Shown here: positions 17,156-26,442 of the stretch, in pieces
Layout: each line of letters opens with the position of its first letter
How positions within the stretch are numbered: position 1 is the stretch's first letter
DNA from: CADBRN01 sp050944685
GTDB lineage: Bacteria > Bacillota > Clostridia > Lachnospirales > Lachnospiraceae
Assembly: GCA_050944685.1 (NCBI GenBank)
Contig: JBMNRP010000002.1
Coordinates: 93,665-157,664 of the forward strand
Reading direction: 5' to 3'
Length of the DNA: 64,000 nucleotides
The notes under the pieces: generated by a model
What the model was told of the DNA's origin: nothing
The model's input: the letters and a program-made list of their open reading frames with translations, nothing else
Database searches by the model: none
Made by a program: the position numbers and the translations under genes

Positions 17156-18091
17156 TTGAAGCAATATCTTCTGAAAAGCTATTATCAGATCAGCTTTGAA
17201 AAAGGACAGATACCGCATCTTTTTAATCTGTATAAAATCTTCGGAAATCTGGACAGCGATATCCGCTGTCTTCACGCACACGAAAATGCCCTGGAACTGG
17301 AGATCATCCGCTCAGGCTCCTGCATCTCCATCGTTGATGGATGCCCTTATAAACTAAAAGCCGGAGATATCCAGATTATCAACGCGGGAATGACTCACGA
17401 ACAGAACTTCGGCATCGATTCGGATCTGGTAGCCTATAGCGTGGGAATAAAGAATCTTCACATAAAGGGCTTGCGTGGAAATGCTCTGATTCCAGATAAC
17501 ATTTATCCCGTTTTTCGTCTGAAAGACTTTTTTGACGATATCTGTGATCTTTTTGACCTGATTACTCTTCAGCTTGACCGCAATTACATCCACGCTACCG
17601 AAACTGCCAATTACCTGATGATCGCCTTCCTCTCGCTTTTTCTGAATGTGCTCAGCACAGAGCCGACCACTCCGCTCCAGGACAGGAAAGTCACATCCCA
17701 GGAAATGATCGTCCAGAAAGCATGTCAGTACATCAACGAAAACTACCGCAACAACATTGCTCTCCAGGATATTGCAAAACACGCTAATGTTGATAAATAT
17801 TATCTGACGCGCGCTTTTAAGAAGGTTCTCGGATATCCCCCGATCCAGTATCTGATTCGCAGGCGAATCGGAGAAGCCCAGTTTCAGCTCGTTGAGACGT
17901 CAAAACCCATCTCGGAAATCGCAACCGAAGTAGGTTTCAACACTCTGAGTCATTTCAGCACTACCTTTTCAAAAATTCTGAAAACATCACCGCAGAAATA
18001 TCGTTCGGAAGTGCTGACCAAATATTACGAGAACCCGCGCGGGCAAATAAACCGTCCCAGTTTTCGGGCGCCGGAAAAAACTATTAAATAA
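17156..18091 (+). CDS. AraC-family transcriptional regulator
   Basis: A 311-residue regulator with an N-terminal cupin-like sensor half (ELEIIRSGSCISIVDGCPYKLKAG) and two C-terminal helix-turn-helix units (about residues 205-300) including ALQDIAKHANVDKYYLTRAFKKV and ISEIATEVGFNTLSHFS. I choose the TTG at 17156 because AAAGGAG is six bases upstream; the longer frame lacks a site. It is divergent from the ABC-cyclitol operon and convergent with the next gene, so it most likely activates the ABC operon in response to its substrate. Confidence 0.85.
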   Translation: MKQYLLKSYYQISFEKGQIPHLFNLYKIFGNLDSDIRCLHAHENALELEIIRSGSCISIVDGCPYKLKAGDIQIINAGMTHEQNFGIDSDLVAYSVGIKNLHIKGLRGNALIPDNIYPVFRLKDFFDDICDLFDLITLQLDRNYIHATETANYLMIAFLSLFLNVLSTEPTTPLQDRKVTSQEMIVQKACQYINENYRNNIALQDIAKHANVDKYYLTRAFKKVLGYPPIQYLIRRRIGEAQFQLVETSKPISEIATEVGFNTLSHFSTTFSKILKTSPQKYRSEVLTKYYENPRGQINRPSFRAPEKTIK

Positions 18092-18118
18092 TAACCGGTA
18101 TTTTCACAGTGTAAAAAA

Positions 18119-18173
18119 GAAGCGCCGCAAAATATCTTCAGAAAATTTTTCTTCCGATATTCTGCGACGCTTC
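18119..18173. terminator. Hairpin between convergent AraC and isomerase genes
   Basis: GAAGCGCCGCAAAATATC pairs with GATATTCTGCGACGCTTC, two mismatches in 18. A run of A residues lies on the left side. It fits a terminator shared by the two converging genes. Confidence 0.6.
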
Positions 18174-18203
18174 CCACACCGAAACCCCATATTCATCAGG
18201 GCT

Positions 18204-19082
18204 TCATCCGATCAGTTCCGTCATTTTCCGATAAACTTTTTTCGCAGTATCCTTCGGGAGTTGCTCACGGTCCTTTAAATAGAACGTTTCATACATCCAT
18301 TTCCCGGAAAATCCGGTCGCCTTTACCGCATCGATCCATTCACCCACCGGAACGTCTCCCTCCCCCAGAGCGACATTTCTGATTACTGCTTCGTTCGGCA
18401 CGCCTTCTGCCTTTCTCGTATCGCAGACATGGACCTCTTCAATCACCGAAGGATCTAACGTTGCGATATAATCGGGCGAATCCCCGGCAATAAATCCGTG
18501 GAAGAAATCAATGACCATCTTCACATTATCAAGACCGGTCTTCTCGCAGATCTGCACCCCCTGCCGGATCGAACCGACCGGAGTCCAGCAAAGCGGTTCA
18601 AAATATATATTAATGCCAAACCGATGCGCCAGTTTCCCGATTTCTTTCATATTCCTGACCGTGATTTCTTCCTGTTCCTTCAGTTCCAACCCCTGAAGCG
18701 CCATATATCCATTGAAAGGAAGTCCTTGCTGAAAGCATTCAACCGCCCGGAAATCAGCGGGTCCGGTCAATATCTGCACCGCTTCTGCTCCAAGCTGACT
18801 GCTGACATCGAACAGGAACTCACATTCCTTCATCAACCGGGTAAATTCATATCCGCCTCTCTCGCAATCCAGAATATAGCCGGTGGAAAGAATCGGCATA
18901 TCCTCTGAGAGTTTCTTCAGATCCCCGATGGAATATCCGGCATTCAGATATCGTTTCAGCTGATACTCACTGGCCTCGACCCCGTCGAAGCCCGCCTCCT
19001 TCGCAGCATCCAGCAAAGTCGCTATGTTCGCCTCCCCCAGATTCGAATGATGAAACAACAGGGTATAATTTTTTCTACTCAT
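18204..19082 (-). CDS. Sugar phosphate isomerase/epimerase family protein (AP-endonuclease-2-like TIM barrel)
   Basis: A 292-residue xylose-isomerase-like barrel. Likely metal ligands are in YFEPLCW, MVIDFFHGF, EVHVCDTR and YETFYLKD. The ATG at 19082 follows AAGGAGG. Relatives include IolE, IolI, hydroxypyruvate isomerase and tagatose/psicose epimerases, so isomerisation or dehydration of a ketose or ketocyclitol is expected. It is a single gene with a perfect terminator on its upstream side, separate from the transketolase unit. I cannot tell whether it serves the cyclitol locus or another sugar. Confidence 0.65.
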   Translation of the reverse strand: MSRKNYTLLFHHSNLGEANIATLLDAAKEAGFDGVEASEYQLKRYLNAGYSIGDLKKLSEDMPILSTGYILDCERGGYEFTRLMKECEFLFDVSSQLGAEAVQILTGPADFRAVECFQQGLPFNGYMALQGLELKEQEEITVRNMKEIGKLAHRFGINIYFEPLCWTPVGSIRQGVQICEKTGLDNVKMVIDFFHGFIAGDSPDYIATLDPSVIEEVHVCDTRKAEGVPNEAVIRNVALGEGDVPVGEWIDAVKATGFSGKWMYETFYLKDREQLPKDTAKKVYRKMTELIG

Positions 19083-19240
19083 AACTGCCTCCTTTGACAT
19101 ATTCTGAATTACTTTCAGTTTATTCCAAAGAAGCAAAGGGCAAATCAGGAATATTGGTGAATGACAGCGTCAAATTCATTTTCACAGAATACGCATTTTC
19201 AAAATATTGACAGATGATTCGCTGTGCCCGTCGGACTGAA

Positions 19241-19291
19241 AATAAGAGAAAGAGGGACTGCCGTTTGGCGACAGTCCCTCTTTCTCTTATT
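19241..19291. terminator. Strong bidirectional terminator after the split transketolase
   Basis: AATAAGAGAAAGAGGGACTG is followed, after an 11-base loop, by its exact 20-bp inverted copy. On the minus strand it ends the transketolase unit 30 bases beyond the stop; T-rich flanks on both sides would let it work either way. Confidence 0.85.
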
Positions 19292-19320
19292 ATTCAGTTT
19301 TTCATCCGTCCCGCCGGAAC

Positions 19321-20295
19321 TTACTTTCTGGCGATGACTTTCTTCACTGCGGCTACGATATCTGCCGGCATCAGGTTGTACTCCTCCTCGAGGAAATCCT
19401 GCGGGCCGACCTGGCCGAAGCGGTTCTGGATTCCGACGAACTCCTGCGGTACCAGGCAGTTCTTGACCAGAACGTTGGAAACGACGGAACCGAGTCCGCA
19501 GCTGACCTGATGGTTCTCAGCCGTAACAATGGCGCCGGTCTCCTTTGCCGCTTTGATGATCAGTTCCTCATCGATCGGCTTCCAGGTATGCATGTCGATG
19601 ACACGGGCGGAGATGCCCTCTGCCTTCAGTGCTTCCTCCGCCTGCAAAGCCTTGTCGACCATGATTCCGGAAGCAATGATGGTAACGACATCCTTGTCGC
19701 TCTCACGAAGAGTGACGCCTTTTCCGATCTCAAAATCCGATCCGTCTGCGTAAACGGTCGTGAAGCCCTTGCGGATCAGACGCATATAGGTGAGTGTCGG
19801 AATATCCGCCAGTTTATGGACCAGAGAATAGGTCTGCGCATAGTCAGCAGAATCAATTACGGTCGCGTTCGGTACGGAAAGATACAGCGCGCAGTCCTCG
19901 AACGGCATATGGGTTGCGCCGTTGAACGCCGCCGTCACTCCCGGATCAGAGCCGATGATGTGTACCGGCCACTCGGAATATCCTGCGGACAGGAATGCCT
20001 GGTCGAATACACGACGGGAAGCGAAGCATCCGAAAGAGTGAACGAACGGAATCAGGCCGGAAGCCGCCATACCGGAAGCGACGCCTACAGCATTTGCCTC
20101 GGCGATACCGGCGTTAAAAACACGGTCCGTATGCACTTTGCGGATCGACTTGATGTTGATGCAGTTCTCCAGGTCGCAGTCAATATGAACGATCTTGTCG
20201 TTTTTGTTCATCAGATCGATCATCGCCTGGCAGTAGCCGTCACGGTTTGCGCGGCTGTCCTTTTCATGTTTTCCAATCAAAGTATAGCTACTCAT
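19321..20295 (-). CDS. Transketolase, C-terminal subunit (split form)
   Basis: A 324-residue protein with the pyrimidine-binding (FNAGIAEANAVGVASGMAAS) and C-terminal domains of transketolase. It pairs with the TPP-binding N-terminal subunit just upstream. The ATG overlaps the stop of that gene by one base (TAATG), so the halves are translationally coupled. Together they exchange two-carbon ketol units between sugar phosphates of the pentose phosphate pathway. A second split transketolase lies at 42-44 kb with different sequence. Confidence 0.88.
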   Translation of the reverse strand: MSSYTLIGKHEKDSRANRDGYCQAMIDLMNKNDKIVHIDCDLENCINIKSIRKVHTDRVFNAGIAEANAVGVASGMAASGLIPFVHSFGCFASRRVFDQAFLSAGYSEWPVHIIGSDPGVTAAFNGATHMPFEDCALYLSVPNATVIDSADYAQTYSLVHKLADIPTLTYMRLIRKGFTTVYADGSDFEIGKGVTLRESDKDVVTIIASGIMVDKALQAEEALKAEGISARVIDMHTWKPIDEELIIKAAKETGAIVTAENHQVSCGLGSVVSNVLVKNCLVPQEFVGIQNRFGQVGPQDFLEEEYNLMPADIVAAVKKVIARK

Positions 20296-21158
20296 TAGTT
20301 TGCTCCTTTCTGCGCGCGAACTGCGGCCAGATTCTCTTCAGCCTCCGCGATCGCCTTATCCCACTCTTCCTTGCTCGGCTGAGAGGAATGAGCTCCGGTA
20401 GACTCTGCAAAGAACGCGCCCTTGCCTTTGATGGTGTGCAGAATCAGAGCCGTCGGTTTTTCGGTTGATTTCTTTGCCGCCTCGATTGCATCATAGATCT
20501 GCTCGACATTATTTCCGTCTTCTACCTCGATAACGTTCCATCCGAAGGCGTCAAACTTCGCGCCGATGCCCTTTCCGTGGCTCATGATGTCTTCCGTAGC
20601 TCCGTCGAGCTGACGTCCGTTATTATCAACAAGGCAGATCAGATGATTCAGATTATACTTATGAGCGAACTCGGCAGCTTCCCATACCTGACCCTCGTCA
20701 GCCTCGCCGTCGCCGATGATCGCATAGGTATAGCTGCTTCTTCCCTGAACCTTGTTGCCCAGTGCAGCGCCGACCGCTTCACTGATGCCCTGTCCGAGGG
20801 AACCGGTCGTCAGATCGACGCCCGGAGTCATCAGATGATCCGTATGAGACGGGAACGTCGTGTGTGGCTGATTCAGCTTATAAGCGTTTTCTACCGGATA
20901 GTATCCTTTCAGTCCGAGGGTGGCGTACATTACCGGTCCGCCGTGGCCTTTGGAAAGAACGCACCAGTCTCTGTCTTCCCATTTCGGGTTCTTCGGATCT
21001 ACGTTCATCTCTGCTCCATACAGAACCGCAAAAGCGTCCGCAAGCGACATGGAGCCGCCTACATGGCCGAAACCGCGGGAGCCGATGATCTTTAATGTTT
21101 CTACGCGAATTTCTGCAGCAAATTCACGCAGTTCCTGCATTTTCTGCTCTTTGCTCAT
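20295..21158 (-). CDS. Transketolase, N-terminal (TPP-binding) subunit (split form)
   Basis: A 287-residue protein with the transketolase TPP domain: HVGGSMSLADAFAVLY, SKGHGGPVMYA, GSLGQGISEAVGAAL and the GDGEADEGQVWEAAE metal-diphosphate motif with VDNNGRQLDG. The ATG at 21158 is preceded by AAGGAG. The gene begins the two-gene transketolase unit and is separated from the upstream malic-enzyme gene by a hairpin terminator. Split transketolases are common in Clostridia and archaea. Confidence 0.88.
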   Translation of the reverse strand: MSKEQKMQELREFAAEIRVETLKIIGSRGFGHVGGSMSLADAFAVLYGAEMNVDPKNPKWEDRDWCVLSKGHGGPVMYATLGLKGYYPVENAYKLNQPHTTFPSHTDHLMTPGVDLTTGSLGQGISEAVGAALGNKVQGRSSYTYAIIGDGEADEGQVWEAAEFAHKYNLNHLICLVDNNGRQLDGATEDIMSHGKGIGAKFDAFGWNVIEVEDGNNVEQIYDAIEAAKKSTEKPTALILHTIKGKGAFFAESTGAHSSQPSKEEWDKAIAEAEENLAAVRAQKGAN

Positions 21159-21208
21159 AGCACCTTTCTCCTTGATACCAATATAACAACAGTTTCCCGA
21201 TACCTCAC

Positions 21209-21245
21209 AAAAATATTCCCAATTATGACAACCGGGAATATTTTT
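21209..21245 (-). terminator. Terminator between malic enzyme and transketolase genes
   Basis: AAAAATATTCCC and its 12-bp inverted copy flank a 13-base loop, and the 3' arm on the minus strand ends in a T-run. It separates the two transcription units. Confidence 0.7.
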
Positions 21246-21400
21246 GCTCACAATTGAACCATAAAATAATGGTCACATTTGATTTTATCTTATACTTTTT
21301 ACTCCGAAACTTCAACCGGAATTATTAGTTTTCTCGCGGGCTCAGGCAAGTTTTTCCGGCAATCCGGAAAGCACACACCATCTGCCTCTGATACCGGTCA

Positions 21401-22576
21401 TCAGATTCTGGCTACGCCGCTCTTTCTCGCTGCCTCGGCCACTGCCTTTGAAACGGCCGGCGCAACTCTCTCATCGAACGCCGCCGGAATGATGTAATTC
21501 GCGTTCAGCTCTTCATCCGATACCAGACCGGCCAGAGCGTGGGCAGCCGCGATCTTCATCTCCTCGTTGATATCGCTCGCACGGACATCCAGAGCCCCGC
21601 GGAAGATTCCCGGGAATGCGAGGACATTGTTGATTTGGTTCGGGAAATCGCTTCTTCCTGTGGCAACGACAGCCGCGCCCGCTTCTTTCGCGTCATCCGG
21701 GAAAATCTCCGGAACCGGATTCGCGCAGGCAAAAATGATAGCGTCACGGTTCATGGAGCGCACCATATCCTTCGTGACCAGCCCCGGCGCACTGACGCCC
21801 ACGAATACATCCGCGCCCTTCAGCGCGTCCGCGAGCGAACCCTTGCACATCTCCGGATTCGTGATCTCCGCCATCTCTTCCTTGATCGGGTTCATGCCCT
21901 CCGGGCGTCCCTTGTAGATCGCTCCGCGGCGGTCGCACATGGTCAGATTTTTCACGCCCGCAGAAATCAGAAGTCTGGAGATGGCAACGGAAGCCGCACC
22001 GGCGCCGCTCATGACGACCTTGATATCTTCCAGCTTCTTGCCGACGATTTTCAGAGCGTTCGTCAGACCCGCGAGAGTGATAACGGCGGTTCCGTGCTGA
22101 TCATCGTGGAAGATCGGAATATCGCATTTTTCTTTCAGCTTCTTCTCAATCTCAAAGCAGCGCGGCGCAGAGATGTCCTCCAGGTTGACGCCACCGAAGC
22201 TGCCGCTGATCCGGTAAATCGTGTCGACAATCTCATCAACATCATGGCTCTTCACGCAGAGCGGAAATGCATCAACTCCGCCGAAGGATTTGAACAGAAC
22301 ACATTTTCCTTCCATGACGGGCATACCTGCTTCCGGTCCGATATCGCCGAGTCCGAGAACGGCAGATCCATCGGTGACAACCAGAACGAGGTTCCAGCGG
22401 CGGGTCAGCTCATAGCTCTTGCTGATATCCTTCTGAATTTCCAGGCAGGGCTGGGCGACGCCGGGGGTGTAGGCAAGCGAAAGATCTTCTTTCGTTTTGA
22501 CCGGAACCGTGGCGATAACCTCGATTTTCCCCTTCCACTGCTCATGGAGCTTAAGAGATTCTTTTGCGTAATCCAT
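21401..22576 (-). CDS. NAD(P)-dependent malic enzyme (short bacterial type)
   Basis: A 391-residue malic enzyme. Motifs are YTPGVAQPCLEI near the N-terminus, the metal-binding IFHDDQHGTAVI, the nucleotide-binding VMSGAGAASVAI and the C-terminal CANPVPEI and GRSDFPNQINN. It decarboxylates malate to pyruvate. At this length it lacks the C-terminal phosphotransacetylase-like domain of MaeB. The ATG at 22576 has AAAGGA upstream. It follows the LarA-family gene by 58 bp on the same strand and may share its transcript. Pyruvate formed here could feed pyruvate phosphate dikinase. Confidence 0.9.
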   Translation of the reverse strand: MDYAKESLKLHEQWKGKIEVIATVPVKTKEDLSLAYTPGVAQPCLEIQKDISKSYELTRRWNLVLVVTDGSAVLGLGDIGPEAGMPVMEGKCVLFKSFGGVDAFPLCVKSHDVDEIVDTIYRISGSFGGVNLEDISAPRCFEIEKKLKEKCDIPIFHDDQHGTAVITLAGLTNALKIVGKKLEDIKVVMSGAGAASVAISRLLISAGVKNLTMCDRRGAIYKGRPEGMNPIKEEMAEITNPEMCKGSLADALKGADVFVGVSAPGLVTKDMVRSMNRDAIIFACANPVPEIFPDDAKEAGAAVVATGRSDFPNQINNVLAFPGIFRGALDVRASDINEEMKIAAAHALAGLVSDEELNANYIIPAAFDERVAPAVSKAVAEAARKSGVARI

Positions 22577-22634
22577 ATGTTTGTTCCATCCTTTCTTTGG
22601 TGAATAAAATATTGATGAGAGCCGTCCGGTGCTG

Positions 22635-23885
22635 TCACGCCTGTACCTGCGGCAGAGTAGATCCGCCGTACGGCATGACGATGACGGACGCTTCATTCCC
22701 CAGTTCACGAACAGCGGCGTCGTATGCCTCCTGAACGGTGGAAAAAGGAGTCATAAAAATTGATCTCACAAAATCCGGATCCATATCGGAAACCATGTAG
22801 ATCGAAGCGCGAACCATGACCTGTGCGACGGCCGCCGCCTTGTGGCCGCCCAGCTTAAATTCCGCATTCAGACGGTCAATGATATCCTGCGGGCAGCTGG
22901 CCTCCCGGAACCACTTGTCGAACACCGGATTTCCGAGTCCTTCCCTGCAGGAACCGACGAGGATGATGATTCCTCCGTCCCGCACGGCGTGCTTCGAATT
23001 GTCCAGCGCCTTCTGTGTCTGATAGAGATTCAGGTCCTTCGGCGCTCCTCCCTGAGAGACGATGACAATGTCAGCCCTCTTCGGGATTTTTTTGGCATAG
23101 AGGCGATCGAGATATTCGCACCCGACGCGATGCGCCTTTGTCACATCGCCCGCCACTGCCTTGACGATCTTCTTATGCTCATTCAGCACCACGTTAAGAA
23201 TAAAATCCACACCCACCATCGAACAGGCTTCCTCGATATCCTGGCGGACCGGATTGGTGGCAATATTGCCGGCGTGCGCCTCGTTTTTCACCATCATGCT
23301 GTGATTCGACTGAATGGCGTCCCAGGTCGATACGCCCGGCATGATCGCTTTCGCCCCGCCGGAATATCCGGCGAAATAATGGTACTCAATATTTCCGATG
23401 CAGATTCTCCTGTCCGCTTCCACTACGGTGCGCACGATATCGACAGGCGTTCCTCTGGAGGTGACGCCCACCCGCACGACATCATCCGGATCTCCGTCAA
23501 TGCAGCGGATTTCTTCATACGCGCGGTCGCCTGCCAGATGGCGGCGCTCCTCATCGGTCTGCTTTCTGTGGCTTCCGAGGGCAAAGACGAGTGTGATGTC
23601 CTCTTTCTTTATTCCGAGCGAATATAACTCATCCAGAAGAGTCGGCATTACATCCCAGGTCGGCATCGGCCGCGAGATATCGCTCGTGACGATGACGATT
23701 TTCTCGCCCGGATGTACGATCTGATCCAGTTTCGGACTGCCGATCGGATGATCCAGCGCATACCGGACTTCCTCTGCTCCCATCCGCTCATATTTGACAG
23801 GATTCGGCGTCAGGACATCGATCAGATTTTCTTCCGGGATATCCACGTTCTGGGTGCGCTGCCCGATTCCCAGTTCCACTTTCAT
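22635..23885 (-). CDS. LarA-family nickel-pincer racemase (lactate racemase-like)
   Basis: A 416-residue LarA-family protein (DUF2088 N-domain). Residues matching those of lactate racemase are visible: His106 in GSHRKQT, His169 in NIEYHYFAG, the cofactor-linking lysine Lys179 in SGGAKAIMPG, and His195 in SNHSM, a likely nickel ligand. LarA enzymes racemise or epimerise 2-hydroxy acids using a nickel-pyridinium thio-carboxylate cofactor made by LarB, LarC and LarE. None of those makers is in this window. The ATG at 23885 follows AAAGGAG. The substrate may be lactate, malate or a sugar acid. Confidence 0.8.
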   Translation of the reverse strand: MKVELGIGQRTQNVDIPEENLIDVLTPNPVKYERMGAEEVRYALDHPIGSPKLDQIVHPGEKIVIVTSDISRPMPTWDVMPTLLDELYSLGIKKEDITLVFALGSHRKQTDEERRHLAGDRAYEEIRCIDGDPDDVVRVGVTSRGTPVDIVRTVVEADRRICIGNIEYHYFAGYSGGAKAIMPGVSTWDAIQSNHSMMVKNEAHAGNIATNPVRQDIEEACSMVGVDFILNVVLNEHKKIVKAVAGDVTKAHRVGCEYLDRLYAKKIPKRADIVIVSQGGAPKDLNLYQTQKALDNSKHAVRDGGIIILVGSCREGLGNPVFDKWFREASCPQDIIDRLNAEFKLGGHKAAAVAQVMVRASIYMVSDMDPDFVRSIFMTPFSTVQEAYDAAVRELGNEASVIVMPYGGSTLPQVQA

Positions 23886-23993
23886 TTGCGGCTCCTTTCC
23901 AAACTGACTGCTGCTCACCGCTTCATTGTATCACGAAAATCCTCCCGGCAGAATGCCGGATTCTGCCGGCGTAATTTCCGCTGACAGGCGGAC

Positions 23994-25247
23994 TTATTTC
24001 AGCGGGATCCGGGAGCCGTGCCGGAGGGCATGAACAACCGGAAGCTCTTCTCCGGTGAGGAATCGAATCAGCGCGCCGCCCCCTGTACAGATGTAGGAAA
24101 TCTGATCGGTTTTCTGGTATTTCGTGGTAGCCGTAATGCTGTCTCCTCCGCCGACCACGGTGAAGGCCGGGGTGTCACCCAGTGCTTCCCAGACCATCTT
24201 CGTTCCGAGTTCAGAGGGTTCTTCCTCGAAAATGCCCATCGGTCCATTGACAAATACCGTCTTCGAGGAACGGATCAGATCCTGATACGTGGCAGCGGTC
24301 TTGCTTCCGATGTCAATCGCCCCGATGCTCTCCGGAATGGATCCGATCTCTGCTTCTTTCCGGACTCCGTTCTCCACCCAGGAGAGATCGGTCGGAAGGA
24401 TGATCTTGTCGCCGTATTTATCCAGAAGTCCCTTCGCCTTCTCGAAAAATTCTTCGTAGTTGGATTTCACAATGAAGTCGTAGCTTCCCTGTCCGATCTT
24501 TTCTCCCTTTGCAATCAGAAGAACATTCGCGACCACGCCTCCCGCAAGGATGCGGTCCGCTGCCCCTCCGGAGAGGACAGACTCCATCATCAGAAAAGCG
24601 TCGGCGATCTTTGCACCTCCGAGAACGAAGGTGCACGGGCGCTCCGGCGATTCCATCAGCTGGGAGAGAACGACGTACTCTTTTTCAAAAAGTCTCCCCA
24701 TCGCGGACGGAAGAACCTCCTCAAATCCGCAGAGTGTCGGCTGATCTCTGTGCGCGGCCGCGAATGCGTCGCAGACGTAAAAATCTCCGAGCGGGGCCAG
24801 CTTTCTGACAACCAGAGTCTGAGCCTGCTGTTCGTGAGTCAGGCGCAGCTTCTTCTCGAACAGCGTCTGTTCCTCCGCCATAAAACGGACATTGTCCAGA
24901 AGCAGAACATCTCCGTTTTTCAGACTTTTGATTTTCTCGATGGCAGCCGGACCGCAGACGTCCTCGATAAACATGATCTCTTTTCCGAGAAGTTTCGAGA
25001 TCACCTTACTGTGCGGCTCCAGGGTGTAGTAATTCTTGTACTCGATATCGCTGCCCTGATGAGCCATCAGGACAACCTTCGCTCCCTTGTCGGAGAGCTC
25101 GCGAATCGTCGGCACGCACTTTTCGATTCGCGTCGTGCTCTTCAGTGTGTTGGTCTCTCTGTCGACCGGCTGATTGATATCCACGCGGCAGAGGACGGTC
25201 TTCCCTTTTACATCGACGTCATCCAGTGTACGAATTCCAAATTCCAT
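23994..25247 (-). CDS. Phosphoglycerate kinase, divergent archaeal-like form
   Basis: A 417-residue phosphoglycerate kinase. The N-domain has VLCRVDINQPV, the TRIEKCVPTIREL segment and MAHQGSD, where the common bacterial enzyme has RxDFNVP and SHLG. The C-domain has VFVNGPMGIFEEE and VVGGGDSITA. These substitutions, especially DINQP, are typical of archaeal PGKs. It lies next to a type II GAPDH, also archaeal in type, on the same strand. A second, ordinary bacterial pgk is at 50-51.3 kb. The pair probably runs 1,3-bisphosphoglycerate metabolism under separate control. Confidence 0.85.
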   Translation of the reverse strand: MEFGIRTLDDVDVKGKTVLCRVDINQPVDRETNTLKSTTRIEKCVPTIRELSDKGAKVVLMAHQGSDIEYKNYYTLEPHSKVISKLLGKEIMFIEDVCGPAAIEKIKSLKNGDVLLLDNVRFMAEEQTLFEKKLRLTHEQQAQTLVVRKLAPLGDFYVCDAFAAAHRDQPTLCGFEEVLPSAMGRLFEKEYVVLSQLMESPERPCTFVLGGAKIADAFLMMESVLSGGAADRILAGGVVANVLLIAKGEKIGQGSYDFIVKSNYEEFFEKAKGLLDKYGDKIILPTDLSWVENGVRKEAEIGSIPESIGAIDIGSKTAATYQDLIRSSKTVFVNGPMGIFEEEPSELGTKMVWEALGDTPAFTVVGGGDSITATTKYQKTDQISYICTGGGALIRFLTGEELPVVHALRHGSRIPLK

Positions 25248-25395
25248 TCCTGCATTTCTCCTATTGATGAAAAAACTGTCGCATCAAGAAAATATCCGCA
25301 TTCTCAATGTGGCAGCCTGTATGTTTCTTATTCATAGGAACAGCCGGTGCCCGCCGGAATGCTCCGGCAGGCAGACGGCCGTCCGTTTTGAGAAA

Positions 25396-26442
25396 TCAGC
25401 CCAGTCCAAGCTCCTTGAACTTGCCGATTCCGAGATATTTATTTGTCATGGAAGTTCCCTCTTCCCTCGTCTCCTGCATATGGCAGGCGGCGCGGATGCC
25501 ATCCATGGTCTCGGGAATCGTGACCGCTTCCTGCGGAATCACGAGCGCGTACATAATATCATCGCCGCTCTCTACGATACTGTTCTCCCACAGTCCGACT
25601 TCGTACATATCTCCTCTCTCATGACCGAGATCACGACCGTACTTGAAGTAGGAAGCATTTCCGAGGAATCCGTCCTCGATGCGGAGAATACGGATACGGG
25701 GATGTTTGCTGAATGCCTCGAGGGCCATTTCCTTTGTGATCTTCTTCTTGCCGTGAGCGACTACGGTGATGATGTGGCCGTGCGTCACAGGCGTGTGAAC
25801 CAGAATACCGGTCGCGTTGATGTGCGGCATAATCGTCATCAGATCTACCGCCTGATGCGTCGGAGCCTGATCAATCTTCAGCGCATTTGTCAGCCCGCGG
25901 TGATAATCGCCCGGATCAGCCACGCGGCGGATGATCGTGATGGCAACCTTCTCAATTCCATAGGCTCTGTCCAGACAGTCCACCGTCCGGATCAGTCCGG
26001 TCGTGTTGCAGCTCGTCAGCTTCAGATAATTCTTATCCAGACCCTTTTCGAAGTTCGCATAGCCGTGGAAAAATACATCGGCAACTTCATTCTTCTCACC
26101 GCCCTGGAAGATCGCCTTTACGCCATTCGGCTCATAAATATTCTCTTTGTTCTTGAGGCCGATTCCGGCAGGAGAAGAGTCCAGCATAATGTCAACATTT
26201 TTGACCAGATCCATGAAGGTGCCCTTTACCGGGATTCCGATCTCGTCAAATTTGCTCTTGTCCGCGCCGTCCACCAGATAAAGGTCATAAGGCATGCCCT
26301 TTTCATATAACGCGCGGATCGCAAGTGTCGGTGCCATATCCGCTATTCCGACCAGTTCCATATCGCCCTGTTTTGCTACACCGTCTGCAAGACGCTGTCC
26401 GATCGTTCCATAACCGGCAACGCCAACCCTGATTTTTGCCAT
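25396..26442 (-). CDS. Type II glyceraldehyde-3-phosphate dehydrogenase (archaeal type)
   Basis: A 348-residue type II GAPDH. It has the N-terminal VGVAGYGTIGQRLADGV Rossmann motif and catalytic Cys145 in TSCNTTGLIRT, followed by RRVADPGDYHRG. The bacterial type I enzyme has instead SCTTNCLAP. Type II GAPDHs usually accept NADP or both cofactors. The ATG at 26442 follows GAGGAG. It leads the unit gapII-pgk (and perhaps larA and malic enzyme) and is divergent from the DeoR regulator. A type I gap also exists at 51.6 kb. Confidence 0.88.
   Translation of the reverse strand: MAKIRVGVAGYGTIGQRLADGVAKQGDMELVGIADMAPTLAIRALYEKGMPYDLYLVDGADKSKFDEIGIPVKGTFMDLVKNVDIMLDSSPAGIGLKNKENIYEPNGVKAIFQGGEKNEVADVFFHGYANFEKGLDKNYLKLTSCNTTGLIRTVDCLDRAYGIEKVAITIIRRVADPGDYHRGLTNALKIDQAPTHQAVDLMTIMPHINATGILVHTPVTHGHIITVVAHGKKKITKEMALEAFSKHPRIRILRIEDGFLGNASYFKYGRDLGHERGDMYEVGLWENSIVESGDDIMYALVIPQEAVTIPETMDGIRAACHMQETREEGTSMTNKYLGIGKFKELGLG

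Noticed and set aside
19321..21158. Sulfoglycolytic split transketolase (SqwGH type)
   Set aside because: No sulfoquinovosidase, sulfosugar isomerase or sulfolactaldehyde dehydrogenase/reductase gene is recognisable in the window, and split transketolases are common in Clostridia.
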